A stretch of 64,000 bases of DNA from the NCBI RefSeq assembly GCF_010233585.1, contig NZ_CP045997.1, positions 248,001 to 312,000 on the forward strand, written 5' to 3'. Below the pieces are notes generated by a model that saw only the letters and a program-made list of their open reading frames with translations, did not search any database and had not been told where the DNA came from. Of the stretch, positions 45,906-55,690 are shown piece by piece (the first letter of the stretch is position 1; each line of letters begins with the position of its first letter). Made by a program: the position numbers and the translations under genes. Source of the DNA: Spirosoma endbachense (lineage in GTDB: Bacteria; Bacteroidota; Bacteroidia; Cytophagales; Spirosomataceae).

Positions 45906-47957
45906 CTACGAAACGGTTCCGCCGTTCCAGACCGAATCCGGTGGAGCAATGAGGGCTAGTTTGCCGTCGCGGTCTTCAGCCATCAGAATCATTCCCTGCG
46001 ATTCCAGGCCCATCATCTTGCGGGGAGCCAGATTGGCCAGGAAGGTAACCTGCTTACCGATCACTTCTTCGGGCGAGAAATGCTTGGCAATGCCACTCAG
46101 AATCTGGCGCCCACCGAGGCCGTCATCAACTTTCAGTTTTAGGAGTTTATCGCTTTTGGGGACCCGCTCCGCTTCGGTGATCGTACCAATCCGAATATCC
46201 ATTTTGGCAAAATCATCGTACGTAATTTCATTCCGGAGAGCCGGTACTGTTTTTGTCTCTAATTCATTCATGCGTTTGGCATTCAGTAGCTTCTGAATCT
46301 GTTTGTTAATCTCGTCGTCTTCGATTTTAGCGAATAATAACTCTCCTTTACCAAGTTCATGCCCTTCTGTAAGCAGATCAGCGCGGCCAGCATTGGTCCA
46401 GTTGAAATGCTCGGTAATATTGAGCTGGCTACGCAATTTCTCCGTTGTAAAGGGTAAAAAAGGCTCGCAGACAATACTCAGATTTGCCGAAATTTGCAGC
46501 GCGATATTTAGAATGGTATTTGTTCGTAGCTGATCAGTTTTAACCACTTTCCACGGTTCCGTTTCGGCCAGGTATTTATTGCCCAGTCGAGCCAGATCCA
46601 TCAGGTGGCCCAGTGCTTCCCGAAATTTATAATTGGCGATGGCCTGCCCGATGCGATCCGGGAATTGCGCCAATTCGTCCAGAACCTGCTGATCATAATC
46701 CGTTAAGCTGCTAACCGGTGGAACGTGGCCATCGCAGAATTTCTGGGTGAGCACAATTGCCCGGTTGATGAAATTACCAAAAACAGCTACCAGCTCATTG
46801 TTGTTACGAGACTGAAAATCTTTCCACGTAAATTCGCTGTCTTTGGTTTCGGGCGCGTTAGCCGCCAGTACATACCGCAGCACATCCTGTTTGCCGGGCA
46901 ATTCGTCCAGATATTCATGCAGCCATACCGCCCAGTTGCGGGATGTACTGATTTTATCCCCTTCGAGGTTCATGAATTCATTGGCTGGAACATTGTCGGC
47001 CAAAATGAAACTGCCCTCAGCCATCAGCATCGCGGGAAAAATAATACAGTGGAAAACGATATTGTCTTTGCCAATAAAGTGAACCAGTTTGGTATCCTTG
47101 TCGCGCCAGTATAACTCCCAGTCACGGCCCTGCTGTTCGGCCCATTCTTTGGTCATCGAAATGTAGCCAATCGGTGCATCGAACCAGACATACAGGACTT
47201 TTCCATCGGCGTTGGGCAGAGGAACCTTTATTCCCCAGTCGAGGTCGCGGGTCATAGCACGAGGGCGAAGTCCTTCTTTCAACCACGACTGGCATTGCCC
47301 GAATACGTTTGTTTTCCATTCCGTGTGGCTATTCACGTACTCTTCAATTTTGGGCTGCATCCGGTCGAGGGGAAGAAACCAGTTTTTGGTTGCCCGCATA
47401 ACCGGTTTCGAACCCGACAGAGTCGAGTGAGGTTCGATGAGTTCGGTCGGGCTGAGGGCTGTACCGCATCGTTCGCACTGGTCACCATAGGCGTTTGGAT
47501 TACCGCAGACCGGACAGGTTCCAACGATATACCGGTCGGCCAGAAAACTACCAGCCACCTCATCGTAATATTGTTCGGTTACCTCCTCATCGAAATCGCC
47601 GTTGTTGTATAGCTTCGTAAAAAACTCCTGCGACGTTTCGTGATGAATCTGATTCGATGTCCTCGAATAGATATCGAACGAGATACCAAAGTCGCTGAAT
47701 GCCTGTTTGATCTGGCCGTAATATTTGTCGACGACTTCCTGCGGGGTAATTCCTTCTTTTTTGGCTTTAATCGTAATTGGAACACCATGCTCGTCGGTGC
47801 CGCTGATGAAAGCGACATCCTTCCCGGTTGAGCGCAGGTAGCGTACGTAAATATCGGCGGGCAGGTAACAACCAGCAATGTGGCCGATATGAATCGGTCC
47901 GTTGGCGTAAATCAGGGCCGCCGTAACAGTATAGCGTTGTGGGTTTTCGAGAGACAT
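45906..47957 (-). CDS. metG: methionyl-tRNA synthetase
   Basis: The 683-residue class I aminoacyl-tRNA synthetase that charges tRNA-Met. The HIGH box (IHIGHIAG) and the KMSKS site, here KISTS in [11 protein letters not shown], are present. A zinc knuckle CPVCGN...CERCG is inserted near 155. The C-terminal ~100 residues are a Trbp111/EMAP-II-type tRNA-binding domain ([26 protein letters not shown], ending GMILMAED). It is essential housekeeping, minus strand, with a promoter box at 48048-48055 and its own terminator. Confidence 0.97.
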   Translation of the reverse strand: MSLENPQRYTVTAALIYANGPIHIGHIAGCYLPADIYVRYLRSTGKDVAFISGTDEHGVPITIKAKKEGITPQEVVDKYYGQIKQAFSDFGISFDIYSRTSNQIHHETSQEFFTKLYNNGDFDEEVTEQYYDEVAGSFLADRYIVGTCPVCGNPNAYGDQCERCGTALSPTELIEPHSTLSGSKPVMRATKNWFLPLDRMQPKIEEYVNSHTEWKTNVFGQCQSWLKEGLRPRAMTRDLDWGIKVPLPNADGKVLYVWFDAPIGYISMTKEWAEQQGRDWELYWRDKDTKLVHFIGKDNIVFHCIIFPAMLMAEGSFILADNVPANEFMNLEGDKISTSRNWAVWLHEYLDELPGKQDVLRYVLAANAPETKDSEFTWKDFQSRNNNELVAVFGNFINRAIVLTQKFCDGHVPPVSSLTDYDQQVLDELAQFPDRIGQAIANYKFREALGHLMDLARLGNKYLAETEPWKVVKTDQLRTNTILNIALQISANLSIVCEPFLPFTTEKLRSQLNITEHFNWTNAGRADLLTEGHELGKGELLFAKIEDDEINKQIQKLLNAKRMNELETKTVPALRNEITYDDFAKMDIRIGTITEAERVPKSDKLLKLKVDDGLGGRQILSGIAKHFSPEEVIGKQVTFLANLAPRKMMGLESQGMILMAEDRDGKLALIAPPDSVWNGGTVS

Positions 47958-48047
47958 AAGTTGATTATCGGTTTTCGATTGCTGGTTTTCGGTTTAACAA
48001 CGGGTTTTGGCCACCGTAAACCGTACACTGAAAACCATATTTGGCCG

Positions 48048-48055
48048 CAAAATTA
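48048..48055 (-). promoter_or_regulatory. -7 box of metG
   Basis: Minus-strand TAATTTTG fits TAnnTTTG. It lies about 90 bases before the metG start, leaving a leader of about 85 bases. The -33 element is weak. Confidence 0.45.
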
Positions 48056-48110
48056 GCAATTCAGACCCGAACGTTGTTATGTTTACGCAACGAGTACAAG
48101 CCGGGCTGCT

Positions 48111-48215
48111 ATGGATAACAACACGCCGAATACGAATAATTTCCTCAACTGGGTCGAAATCACAAACTTCACGTCAATTAAGGACCTGCAAACGCCTTCG
48201 TTTAATGTTGTTTGA
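48111..48215 (+). pseudogene. possible N-terminal remnant of an AAA/OLD-type ATPase
   Basis: A 34-codon frame beginning at an ATG gives NNFLNWVEITNFTSIKDLQ and then ends at TGA. The VxITNFxSIKDL pattern is typical of the first strand of AAA_15/AAA_21 ATPases just before the Walker A loop, which here is missing. It may be a decayed end of such a gene; it could also be chance. Confidence 0.3.
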
Positions 48216-48430
48216 GCGTAGTCAGTAGCAAAGGTGACAGACAAATGCTCTTTCTTTACTACTGAAGGAAATCGGAAAATTAGCTGAATGATAGTTTTAA
48301 ATCTGACGTCGATTAATTGAGAACTTAGTTAAAGTCTAAGTTGTCGAAATAGCTCCAGATTATCAGGCGATATTTGCCGATCTCCACACCCTACAAGCTC
48401 CGGGCTTCCTCACACTTGAACGAATTTTGA

Positions 48431-49459
48431 ATGACATCATCAATACTTAATCCGGTCTTCATTACCGGGGCAACTGGCTTTATTGGATCACACATTGCCC
48501 GCCGATACCTGGCAGATGGGCATGCTGTATCTGCCCTGAAACGCCCTGACAGTGGCTATGGCCTCTTAGCTGACATAGCCGGGCAAATTACCTGGTTTGA
48601 AGGTGATGTTCTGGATATTCCATCCCTTGAAACAGCCATAAAATCTGGACGGTCCGACGCTTCGGTCGATGTAGTGCATGCCGCGGCCATCGTCTCATTC
48701 GTTCCAAAAGACCGTGACAGAATGGAACGTATTAATGTCGAAGGAACGGCTAATGTTGTCAACGTCTGTTTAAAAGTCGGTATCCGTAAACTGGGTTTGA
48801 TCAGTTCAGTAGCGGCAATCGGACGACCTGTGCCGAAAGGAGGGGAGACCGGCGAACCCATTGTGGTCAATGAAGAACAGAAATGGGAGGAATCACCTAA
48901 TAACTCGACTTATGCCAAAACCAAGTACCGGGCCGAACTGGAAGCATGGCGGGGAGTAGCTGAAGGGCTCAACGTAGTAATGGTGAATCCTTCGGTTGTG
49001 CTCGGCGCCGGAGACTGGAGTCGCAGCAGCCTGCAACTGATCAAGTATGTATATGATGAACGACAATTTTATCCGGCGGGGCTGGTGAACTATGTCGATG
49101 TACTCGACGTGACCGATACCCTCGTCAAGCTGATGCAGTCTGACATAACCGCTCAGCGGTTCATCCTGAACGGGGGCACCATTCCGTATCGTTCCTTGTT
49201 AGAACAGATAGCAGTCGTGCTGGGGAAACGTCCACCGAGAAGGCGGGTGTCGCCAACCCTGACCCGTTTGCTCTGGCCACTAGAGGCTGTGCGAGCGAGA
49301 ATTCTGGGGAGGGCTCCGCTAATAACCCGGGAAACGGCCCGTTCGTCGAGCTCGATGTATGCCTATGATGGACATAAAATTGAGCAGGTGCTTGGTTTTC
49401 AGTACCGACCGCTAAGCGATACTCTGCAACGTGTGGCAGATGCGTTTCTGAAGACCTGA
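48431..49459 (+). CDS. NAD-dependent epimerase/dehydratase-like extended SDR
   Basis: A 342-residue extended SDR of the dihydroflavonol-reductase/epimerase type. The nucleotide motif GATGFIGSHIARR and the catalytic Tyr-x-x-x-Lys in STYAKTKYRAE are intact. The second half binds the substrate (VVMVNPSVVLGAGDW). Substrate unknown; a sugar nucleotide or a steroid/flavonoid-like ketone are both possible. ATG at 48431. Confidence 0.92.
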   Translation: MTSSILNPVFITGATGFIGSHIARRYLADGHAVSALKRPDSGYGLLADIAGQITWFEGDVLDIPSLETAIKSGRSDASVDVVHAAAIVSFVPKDRDRMERINVEGTANVVNVCLKVGIRKLGLISSVAAIGRPVPKGGETGEPIVVNEEQKWEESPNNSTYAKTKYRAELEAWRGVAEGLNVVMVNPSVVLGAGDWSRSSLQLIKYVYDERQFYPAGLVNYVDVLDVTDTLVKLMQSDITAQRFILNGGTIPYRSLLEQIAVVLGKRPPRRRVSPTLTRLLWPLEAVRARILGRAPLITRETARSSSSMYAYDGHKIEQVLGFQYRPLSDTLQRVADAFLKT

Positions 49460-49618
49460 AAATGGGAGATATATTCAGTTCACGGTAACTTGAATGGTTT
49501 GCAATTTTTCGGGATTTGGGTTGGAGTTTTGCTTTTTTGAATTTATATTTCACTGCCAAAGGATAAATCGCACCATTGGTGCGGCCCCTATCCGCCCAAC
49601 ATTTTTGAAGGCAATAGC

Positions 49619-51019
49619 ATGGAGCAAGAGTTCGAAGAACGAGAAGGCGATATTAAAGAATCAATCCGGCGTTTTGAGCAAATGCTGGATCAGCAGCAAA
49701 GCCAGTTTTTCGACCTGGACGTCTATGAGCAGATGGTTGAACATTACCTCAACCACGGTGATTTAGACAAGGCGTTGAAAGCCGCCGAATCCGGTCTGGA
49801 AAACTTCCCTTATGCGCTGGAACTTATGCTCGACAAAGCCCAGATTCTGGCTAACTTCCAACGGTTCGATGAGTCGCTGGAACTGCTGGAACGGGCTTCA
49901 CTGTTTAACCCCGGTGATCTGGACGTACCGTTCATGCAGGGCTCTGTCCTGAATATGGCTGGCCGATACGAAGAGTCGATTCAGGTGCTGGAAGAACTAC
50001 TCGACCGTGCCGAAGAAAAAGAAGATATCCTGTTCCAGTTAGGGCAGAGTTACCAGAACTGGGGTAAGTATGACGAAGCGATTACCCAGTACAAAAAATC
50101 CATCGCGCTGAATATCAACAATGAAAATGCGTTGTATGAACTGGCGTTTTGTCTGGACGTAACGGGCGAACTGGAAAATAGTCTGACGTATTACCAGCAG
50201 TTGATTGATAAGGACCCGTATTCCTATAATGCCTGGTATAACATCGGGATTGCCTACAGCAAGCTGGCCCGTTATGCTGAAGCTGCCGAAGCCTACGATT
50301 ACGCCGTTATTATCAAAGAGGATTTTGCGTCAGCTCATTTCAACCTGGGAAACACCTACATGAATCTGGGGTTGTTCGAGAAAGCCGAAGTCTGTTATCG
50401 GGAAACACTGAAGTATGAAGAAGCCACAGCCGATACATACTGCCATCTCGGTGCCAGTCTGGAGAAACAGGATCGCATTCCCGAAGCAGTAAAGGAATAC
50501 CGGGAAGCCATTCGGTTAGACAGTTTATGGGATGAAGCCTGGTATGGTATCGGGGTGTGTCTGAGCGAATCGGGTAAGTGGTATGAGGCACTGCCATTCC
50601 TGCAAAAAGCGGTTAAGCTGAATGACCAGAATGGCGAATATTACCTCGCACTGGCCGAAACAGAATATAAGATTGGGAACGTTCTATCCAGCATTGAAGC
50701 ATTCGAGAAAGCCGCTGAGGTAGATGCTGAAAATCCGGATGTCTATCTGACCTGGTCACTGGTGCCTTTCGACCAGGGTGATTTTCTAAAGGCGAACGAG
50801 ATTATTCAGGCTGGAATTGACGATATGCCCAAAGAAGCGGATTTATACTACCGTTCGGCGGTGTATCTGATTCATGCGGGTTATTACCGGGAATCATTGA
50901 TTCAACTGGAGGCTGCCCTCTCCCTTGATTATGACGCTCATGTTCAATTATTCGAGTTCTTCCCTGAACTGGAAAAACAAAAAGCGCTGTACAAAATAAT
51001 CCAGCAATACAAAAAATAG
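49619..51019 (+). CDS. TPR-repeat protein
   Basis: A 466-residue protein of about 11-12 tetratricopeptide repeats with no signal peptide (AAESGLENFPYALELMLDKAQILANFQRFDESLELLERA, LGQSYQNWGKYDEAITQYKKSI, WYNIGIAYSKLARYAEAAEAYDYAV). Cytoplasmic scaffold. The ATG at 49619 starts before an acidic helix (EQEFEEREGDIKESIRRFEQML). The gene is followed by a REP-like palindrome and then a terminator. Confidence 0.93.
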   Translation: MEQEFEEREGDIKESIRRFEQMLDQQQSQFFDLDVYEQMVEHYLNHGDLDKALKAAESGLENFPYALELMLDKAQILANFQRFDESLELLERASLFNPGDLDVPFMQGSVLNMAGRYEESIQVLEELLDRAEEKEDILFQLGQSYQNWGKYDEAITQYKKSIALNINNENALYELAFCLDVTGELENSLTYYQQLIDKDPYSYNAWYNIGIAYSKLARYAEAAEAYDYAVIIKEDFASAHFNLGNTYMNLGLFEKAEVCYRETLKYEEATADTYCHLGASLEKQDRIPEAVKEYREAIRLDSLWDEAWYGIGVCLSESGKWYEALPFLQKAVKLNDQNGEYYLALAETEYKIGNVLSSIEAFEKAAEVDAENPDVYLTWSLVPFDQGDFLKANEIIQAGIDDMPKEADLYYRSAVYLIHAGYYRESLIQLEAALSLDYDAHVQLFEFFPELEKQKALYKIIQQYKK

Positions 51020-51038
51020 ATCAGTTCTGGGCCAATTT

Positions 51039-51102
51039 AAACCTATAAGGTTTTTGAAACCGCATCGGCGGCCCGGCGCAACGGCGGCCCGCTTATAGGT
51101 TT
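51039..51102. repeat. REP-like palindromic element, copy 1
   Basis: A 64-bp unit with AAACCTATAAG / CTTATAGGTTT ends and an interior GGTTTTTGAAACCGCA plus GGCGGCCCG, the latter present twice. A shorter copy in the opposite orientation lies at 63455-63512. It stands in the gap after the TPR gene. Confidence 0.78.
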
Positions 51103-51169
51103 GTAATCAATCACATTCAGGACAATTATGTATAAAATATAAATGGGCAGACCACTAATACTGGACTTC

Positions 51170-51208
51170 AACAAAAAGGTCACTTCCAACAGAAGTGACC
51201 TTTTTGTT
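51170..51208. terminator. 16-bp terminator after the TPR gene
   Basis: Arms 51170-51185 and 51193-51208 pair perfectly round a 7-base loop; the right arm is T-rich (TTTTTGTTTT). It follows the TPR stop by about 150 bases, beyond the REP-like element. Confidence 0.85.
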
Positions 51209-51293
51209 TTAAAAGAGACACTGGCGTGAATTTTGATTAGATAAGGATTACGTATTGGGCTGAGTATAAACCATTGGCCCTAAGTCTATTCTT

Positions 51294-52022
51294 ATGCTAT
51301 TCTATAAACAAGTAATTCTTACGGCCCTAATCGCCATGTATGGAACATTTTGCCAGGCGCAGGTCGGCGTTCAGAAAAGGAGCATCCATGTCAATCGACA
51401 GATTGATGAACTAACACCGATTATCAATCAGTCAACGGGTCAGCACGTAACGCTGGAAGAATATAGCCAGCTTAGTAAAGCCGATCCGCATGCCTATCAT
51501 TTAGTGCCAGATTACAACGAATTTGGCCAGCCGAGCTCGTACGTTCTCAGAACTGCTACGGCAGAGGAGCATGAAATGCACCAGTTTCGGGATCGAAATC
51601 CGGCAAAACAGCCCAAGGCCGGGCAGCTAATCGCACCGTTTTCAATGACTGGCCTTGATGGCAAGAACTATCGCTCAGCTGATTTACGCGGCAAAGTGGT
51701 CGTCTTAAGTTTCTGGATTAGTCTTGATAAGCCATTTTGGGGCGATAAAGAAGCCTCTCAATTTACTGATGCGTTAAAGCCCTCCCAGGCTCAGGAAGCT
51801 CCGGTGGTGTTAGGTATTTTAAATAGTGAACCTCCGGGAGCGACCCTTAATTCGTTGCCATTTATGCCCATACCGAATGCGTATGGCTTTCATGGAAAAT
51901 ACCATATTACAAGTATTCCCACGTTTGTAGTCATTGATAAAACCGGCAAAGTAGCGGCCAATCTGCAAGGGCCAGGCGCTTATGACAAACTCAAAGAAGT
52001 ATTGGCTACTGTAACGAAATAG
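51294..52022 (+). CDS. exported thioredoxin-fold protein without active-site cysteines
   Basis: A 242-residue protein with a signal peptide (LTALIAMYGTFCQAQ) and a C-terminal TlpA/redoxin-like domain (GQLIAPFSMTGLDGKNYRSADLRGKVVVLSFWISLDKPFWG). At the place where CxxC should follow FW it reads FWISLDKPFW, with no cysteine; the mature protein has none at all. The cis-Pro motif TSIPTFVVID is kept. The fold is probably used for binding, not redox catalysis. ATG at 51294. Confidence 0.85.
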   Translation: MLFYKQVILTALIAMYGTFCQAQVGVQKRSIHVNRQIDELTPIINQSTGQHVTLEEYSQLSKADPHAYHLVPDYNEFGQPSSYVLRTATAEEHEMHQFRDRNPAKQPKAGQLIAPFSMTGLDGKNYRSADLRGKVVVLSFWISLDKPFWGDKEASQFTDALKPSQAQEAPVVLGILNSEPPGATLNSLPFMPIPNAYGFHGKYHITSIPTFVVIDKTGKVAANLQGPGAYDKLKEVLATVTK

Positions 52023-52175
52023 AGAATAGGCCATAAAGCCTTGATGGGGGCAAAACCGTTATTGCGATCTCACACCATAGCTAGTTTACTACTTCTGGTT
52101 CTGATTACATAGCAAATGAACGGAATGTTAAGCGAATCGGTTGGCCGTAATTAGAGCGACCAACTAGAGAAAAAT

Positions 52176-53435
52176 ATGTATCAGCCGGTTTTCGGCATTG
52201 CCAGGCAATGGGTACTGCGCCGGTTTCTGCTGGTTAGTTTTTTATTGAGTCTACGGGCAACTGCGACGATCTATGCGCAGGTCGATTCGGTGGAATTGTT
52301 GCAAGAGCAATTTACTCTTTCGCGGCAGGATACGTCTGCCGATATCTGGGACGTATATTACCGATTCATCAACAGGAAAGGGCACCGGCCAGCCGAACGG
52401 GAACAGCCCGGATTCCACCCATCGATTTTTCCGGAATTAGCGTATGCGTTGCAAACCGGTTTTGCTGTGGGGTTGAATGCGAATCTGGCCTTTACAAGCG
52501 CTGATCCTAAGCAGAATATCTCGATCATTACGACTACACCGCAATATACACAGTACCACCAGATTATAATCCCTGTCGTGACGAATCTCTGGACGAAAGG
52601 AAATCGCTACAATATTCTTAGCGACTGGCGGTATTATGATTATTCGGCCGACAATTTTGGGTTGGGTGGATTTGCGCCCGCTGATGCCGATGACCGACTT
52701 ATGTACTCCTATCTGCGTTTGCACCAATCGGTTATGCGGCAGCTAGTGCCCAATTTCTCGGTCGGAATTGGGTATGCCCTCGATTATCACTGGCGCATCC
52801 GCGACCAGAATAATACACCACAAGTAAATGATGACTTTCACAACTATAATGCTACAGAACGTACTGTATCGTCAGGACTCATGTTTAGTGTTCAATACAC
52901 AACCCGACGAAATCCCAACAATCCAGAGGGGGGCTTTTTTGGAAATGTAATGGTGCGGCCAAATATGCGCTTGCTGGGCAGTGATCAGAATTGGCAGGCA
53001 GTTGTCGCCGACTTTCGAAAGTATGTTTCGTTTCCTGAAAACACGCGTAACATCCTGGCATTCTGGAGCATGAACTGGTTGAGTTTCGGCGGGCAGGCTC
53101 CCTATCTGGATTTGCCCAGCACGGGCTGGGATACGTATTCAAATCTGGGCCGTGGTTATACGCAGGGTCGCTTTCGCGGCAGAAATTTAGTGTATCTGGA
53201 AACCGAATATCGCTTTCCGCTGCTCACGAATGGCCTGGTAGGCGCTGTTGTGTTTGCCAATGTCCAGGCTTATAGCGACTGGCCCAGCAACGCGTTCGAT
53301 CGGCTCTTGCCTGGTGGAGGGGCTGGCCTTCGTATAAAAGTGAATAAGCACTCCAATCTCAACTTTTCCTTCGACTATGGGTTCGGCATTGGTGGATCGC
53401 AGGGATTATTTCTAAATCTGGGTGAGGTTTTTTAA
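52176..53435 (+). CDS. BamA/TamA-like outer-membrane barrel protein
   Basis: A 419-residue protein with a signal peptide ending near YAQ and a C-terminal Omp85-like barrel. The barrel shows aromatic alternating strands and the late motif RGRNLVYLETEYRFPL, followed by PGGGAGLRIKVNKHSNLNFSFDYGFG, typical of the D15 family. No POTRA domain is recognisable in the ~85 residues before it, so it resembles a stand-alone barrel. It ends 9 bp from the converging MscS gene. Confidence 0.86.
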   Translation: MYQPVFGIARQWVLRRFLLVSFLLSLRATATIYAQVDSVELLQEQFTLSRQDTSADIWDVYYRFINRKGHRPAEREQPGFHPSIFPELAYALQTGFAVGLNANLAFTSADPKQNISIITTTPQYTQYHQIIIPVVTNLWTKGNRYNILSDWRYYDYSADNFGLGGFAPADADDRLMYSYLRLHQSVMRQLVPNFSVGIGYALDYHWRIRDQNNTPQVNDDFHNYNATERTVSSGLMFSVQYTTRRNPNNPEGGFFGNVMVRPNMRLLGSDQNWQAVVADFRKYVSFPENTRNILAFWSMNWLSFGGQAPYLDLPSTGWDTYSNLGRGYTQGRFRGRNLVYLETEYRFPLLTNGLVGAVVFANVQAYSDWPSNAFDRLLPGGGAGLRIKVNKHSNLNFSFDYGFGIGGSQGLFLNLGEVF

Positions 53436-53444
53436 GTAAACCAG

Positions 53445-54320
53445 TTATTTGTCCGATTGCTCTGGCTGGGGAGGAGCGAGTTTGTTTTTCAAATCGAAGG
53501 TTTGACCCGCAAAAACAATCAGAATCTGGTTTTCATCAAATGTTCGTTTTACCGCCATCATCGCTTCACTGAGAGCCGCCTGATGACTCGTCGAATTGTT
53601 GATCCAGAACCAGAGTACAAACTGGACATTGGCGTCGGCAAAATTACGGTAGTGTAATTCGACCGGGCGATCCCGCAACACGAAGGGAAGTCGGCTGACG
53701 GCTGCTTTAGCTACCTGTTGCGCTTTGGCTAAATCATCGATATAAGACACACCGGCCGCCAGTTCAACCCGTCGCTGGCCAATACGGGAGAAATTGGTAA
53801 TAGGCTTCTGGAATACGTCTTTGCTGGGAATTTCTACCGTTTGGCCCTGCCCATTGTCAATCACAATCGAGCGGAGTTTAATGTCCAGTACTTTCCCCGT
53901 ATACCCGTTCGTTTCGACCACATCGCCAACCTGAATCGGCCGGGCGAAGGCAATCATAGCACCCGAAATGAAATTGGTTGTCAGATCCTGAAAAGCAAAG
54001 CCAATTGCCAGCGCAATAACACCTGCTCCAGCCAGAAGTGAGGTCACGGTCTTATCGAGTCCTAATACGCCCAGTGCTACAAAAAAACCGACTGCCATTA
54101 CAAAAACGCGGGTAACGGCTCCGGTCAGGTTAATGAGTGAAATATTATTGCTGATCGTATCCAGTCCTCGCACCACCCAGCGACTAAGCCAGCGTGATAG
54201 AAACGTAAACACAACCAGCAGTAAAATGGCTACTGCTATCTTGGGGGTGAAGCGAATCGCGGTGCGAATCCAGTTTGACAGTTCAGCATAAATCAGTCCG
54301 GCGGCAAGTGAAAAATCCAT
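53445..54320 (-). CDS. small-conductance mechanosensitive channel (MscS family)
   Basis: A 291-residue MscS-type channel that opens under hypo-osmotic stress. Helices near residues 25-45, 65-85 and 90-115 are followed by the pore helix and beta domain: LGLDKTVTSLLAGAGVIALAIGFAFQDLTTNFISGAMIAFARPIQVGD. It ends with a short beta/alpha C-terminus. Start at ATG 54318-54320. The converging barrel gene is only 9 bp away. It is divergent from the cysteine desulfurase. Confidence 0.95.
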   Translation of the reverse strand: MDFSLAAGLIYAELSNWIRTAIRFTPKIAVAILLLVVFTFLSRWLSRWVVRGLDTISNNISLINLTGAVTRVFVMAVGFFVALGVLGLDKTVTSLLAGAGVIALAIGFAFQDLTTNFISGAMIAFARPIQVGDVVETNGYTGKVLDIKLRSIVIDNGQGQTVEIPSKDVFQKPITNFSRIGQRRVELAAGVSYIDDLAKAQQVAKAAVSRLPFVLRDRPVELHYRNFADANVQFVLWFWINNSTSHQAALSEAMMAVKRTFDENQILIVFAGQTFDLKNKLAPPQPEQSDK

Positions 54321-54392
54321 AGAATGTATCGTGGTGGTGAAAGGAGAACGTCAGAGGTTCGGATTGTGTTTCGTCATTACAGCGGTTAACTG

Positions 54393-54400
54393 TACCTTTG
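54393..54400 (+). promoter_or_regulatory. -7 box of the cysteine desulfurase gene
   Basis: TACCTTTG fits TAnnTTTG, 34 bases before the ATG. A TTTCG at 54369-54373 is a poor -33 candidate at about the right distance. Confidence 0.5.
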
Positions 54401-54434
54401 TGGTATTGATAGCTGCCTCTATAATCAACAAACA

Positions 54435-55613
54435 ATGACACCTACCGCTGCCGTATACCTGGATAATGCTGCGACCACCCGGCTCGATCCTGAAGTTTTA
54501 GACGCTATGTTGCCCCTTATGACTGAGCAGTTTGGCAATCCTTCGTCTATTCATAGTCACGGTCGAACCGTACGCACAGCCATTGAAAAAGCACGCAAAA
54601 CGGTTGCCGGATTACTGAATACATCGCCAGCCGAAATTTTCTTTACATCGGGTGGCACCGAAGCCGACAATACCGCAATTCGGAGTAGTATTGAAACCTA
54701 CGGTCTGACGCACGCAATTACGTCGCCACTGGAACACCATGCTGTGCTGCATACGCTTGAACATTTAGCGAAGCGGGGAACCATTCAATTAAGTCTGGTA
54801 AATATCGACGAAAAAGGTCATATTGATCTGGCGCATCTGGAAACATTGTTGCAGAACAACCGCAACACTGGGCAGACCCGTTCGCTGGTATCGCTGATGC
54901 ACGGAAATAACGAGATCGGTACTATCCTGAACCTGACTCGGGCAGGAGAAATTTGCCGGGCCTATGAGGCTATTTTTCATTCCGATACGGTGCAGACAAT
55001 GGGCCATTTTCGGCATGATCTGCAACAACTGCCGGTCGATTTTATCGTTGGAGCTGCTCATAAATTTCACGGCCCCAAGGGTGTAGGCTTTCTCTATGTC
55101 AATGCCGAACGCGCAAAAATTCATCCCTTTGTTCATGGGGGAGCGCAGGAGCGTAACATGCGCGGAGGAACCGAAAACGTTTACGGAATTGTTGGACTGG
55201 CCAAAGCGCTGGAAATTGCTTACCGCGATATGGATACGCATCGCCAATACATTACGTCTCTGAAACGTCGGATGATTGAGCAACTTCGCGAAAAGATGCC
55301 GGATGTGCGATTTAATGGCGATTCGGCCGACGTGGAAGCTAGTTTATATACCGTTCTGAACGTTAGCCTGCCTGCCTCCGACATGAGTGATATGCTTCTG
55401 TTCAGTCTGGATATTGCCCGAATTTCGGCTTCGGGTGGTTCTGCCTGCTCGAGTGGTTCGAACGTTGGTTCGCACGTACTGTCGGCTCTGCCAGGGCTTG
55501 ATCCCGATCGTGGCTATGTCCGGTTCTCATTCGGTAAATACAATACGCCAGCAGAAATTGATTATGCCGTCGATACACTGGTTGGCCTTTATCAGAAGGA
55601 ATTGGTGAAATAA
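54435..55613 (+). CDS. cysteine desulfurase
   Basis: A 392-residue PLP enzyme of the NifS/IscS group. The PLP lysine is Lys210 in GAAHKFHGPKG; the persulfide cysteine is Cys338 in SGGSACSSGSN; His101/102 in LEHHAVLH stacks on PLP. It takes sulfur from cysteine and passes it to Fe-S cluster or thiolation pathways. No iscU or suf neighbour is present, so partners are elsewhere. Whether this is IscS- or NifS-type cannot be told, so I give no symbol. Convergent with the FMN reductase across a 24-bp hairpin. Confidence 0.95.
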   Translation: MTPTAAVYLDNAATTRLDPEVLDAMLPLMTEQFGNPSSIHSHGRTVRTAIEKARKTVAGLLNTSPAEIFFTSGGTEADNTAIRSSIETYGLTHAITSPLEHHAVLHTLEHLAKRGTIQLSLVNIDEKGHIDLAHLETLLQNNRNTGQTRSLVSLMHGNNEIGTILNLTRAGEICRAYEAIFHSDTVQTMGHFRHDLQQLPVDFIVGAAHKFHGPKGVGFLYVNAERAKIHPFVHGGAQERNMRGGTENVYGIVGLAKALEIAYRDMDTHRQYITSLKRRMIEQLREKMPDVRFNGDSADVEASLYTVLNVSLPASDMSDMLLFSLDIARISASGGSACSSGSNVGSHVLSALPGLDPDRGYVRFSFGKYNTPAEIDYAVDTLVGLYQKELVK

Positions 55614-55618
55614 CCAAT

Positions 55619-55678
55619 GTAAAAACCAGAAGCGGGGAAAGTTGTCTTTTAGATACTTTCCCCGCTTCTGGTTTTTAC
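55619..55678. terminator. 24-bp perfect inverted repeat between convergent genes
   Basis: Arms 55619-55642 and 55655-55678 pair perfectly with a 12-base loop, just after the desulfurase stop and 13 bases before the FMN-reductase stop. The outer arms are A/T-rich (AAAAACC / GGTTTTT). Confidence 0.87.
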
Positions 55679-55690
55679 TCGATCCTAAAT

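Larger units (their letters stand above)
47958..48430. other. 473-bp gap with metG promoter and an ATPase-like remnant
   Basis: Contains the metG -7 box, a short ATPase-like fragment at 48111-48215 and short repeats of GATTATCGGTTTTCG/GCTGGTTTTCGG near 47963-47994. No complete gene is supported. Confidence 0.5.

Noticed and set aside
45496..46296. A 266-codon plus-strand frame crossing the DUF2264 and metG ends
   Set aside because: It runs through the terminator between two solid genes and is opposite metG; no family-like sequence.
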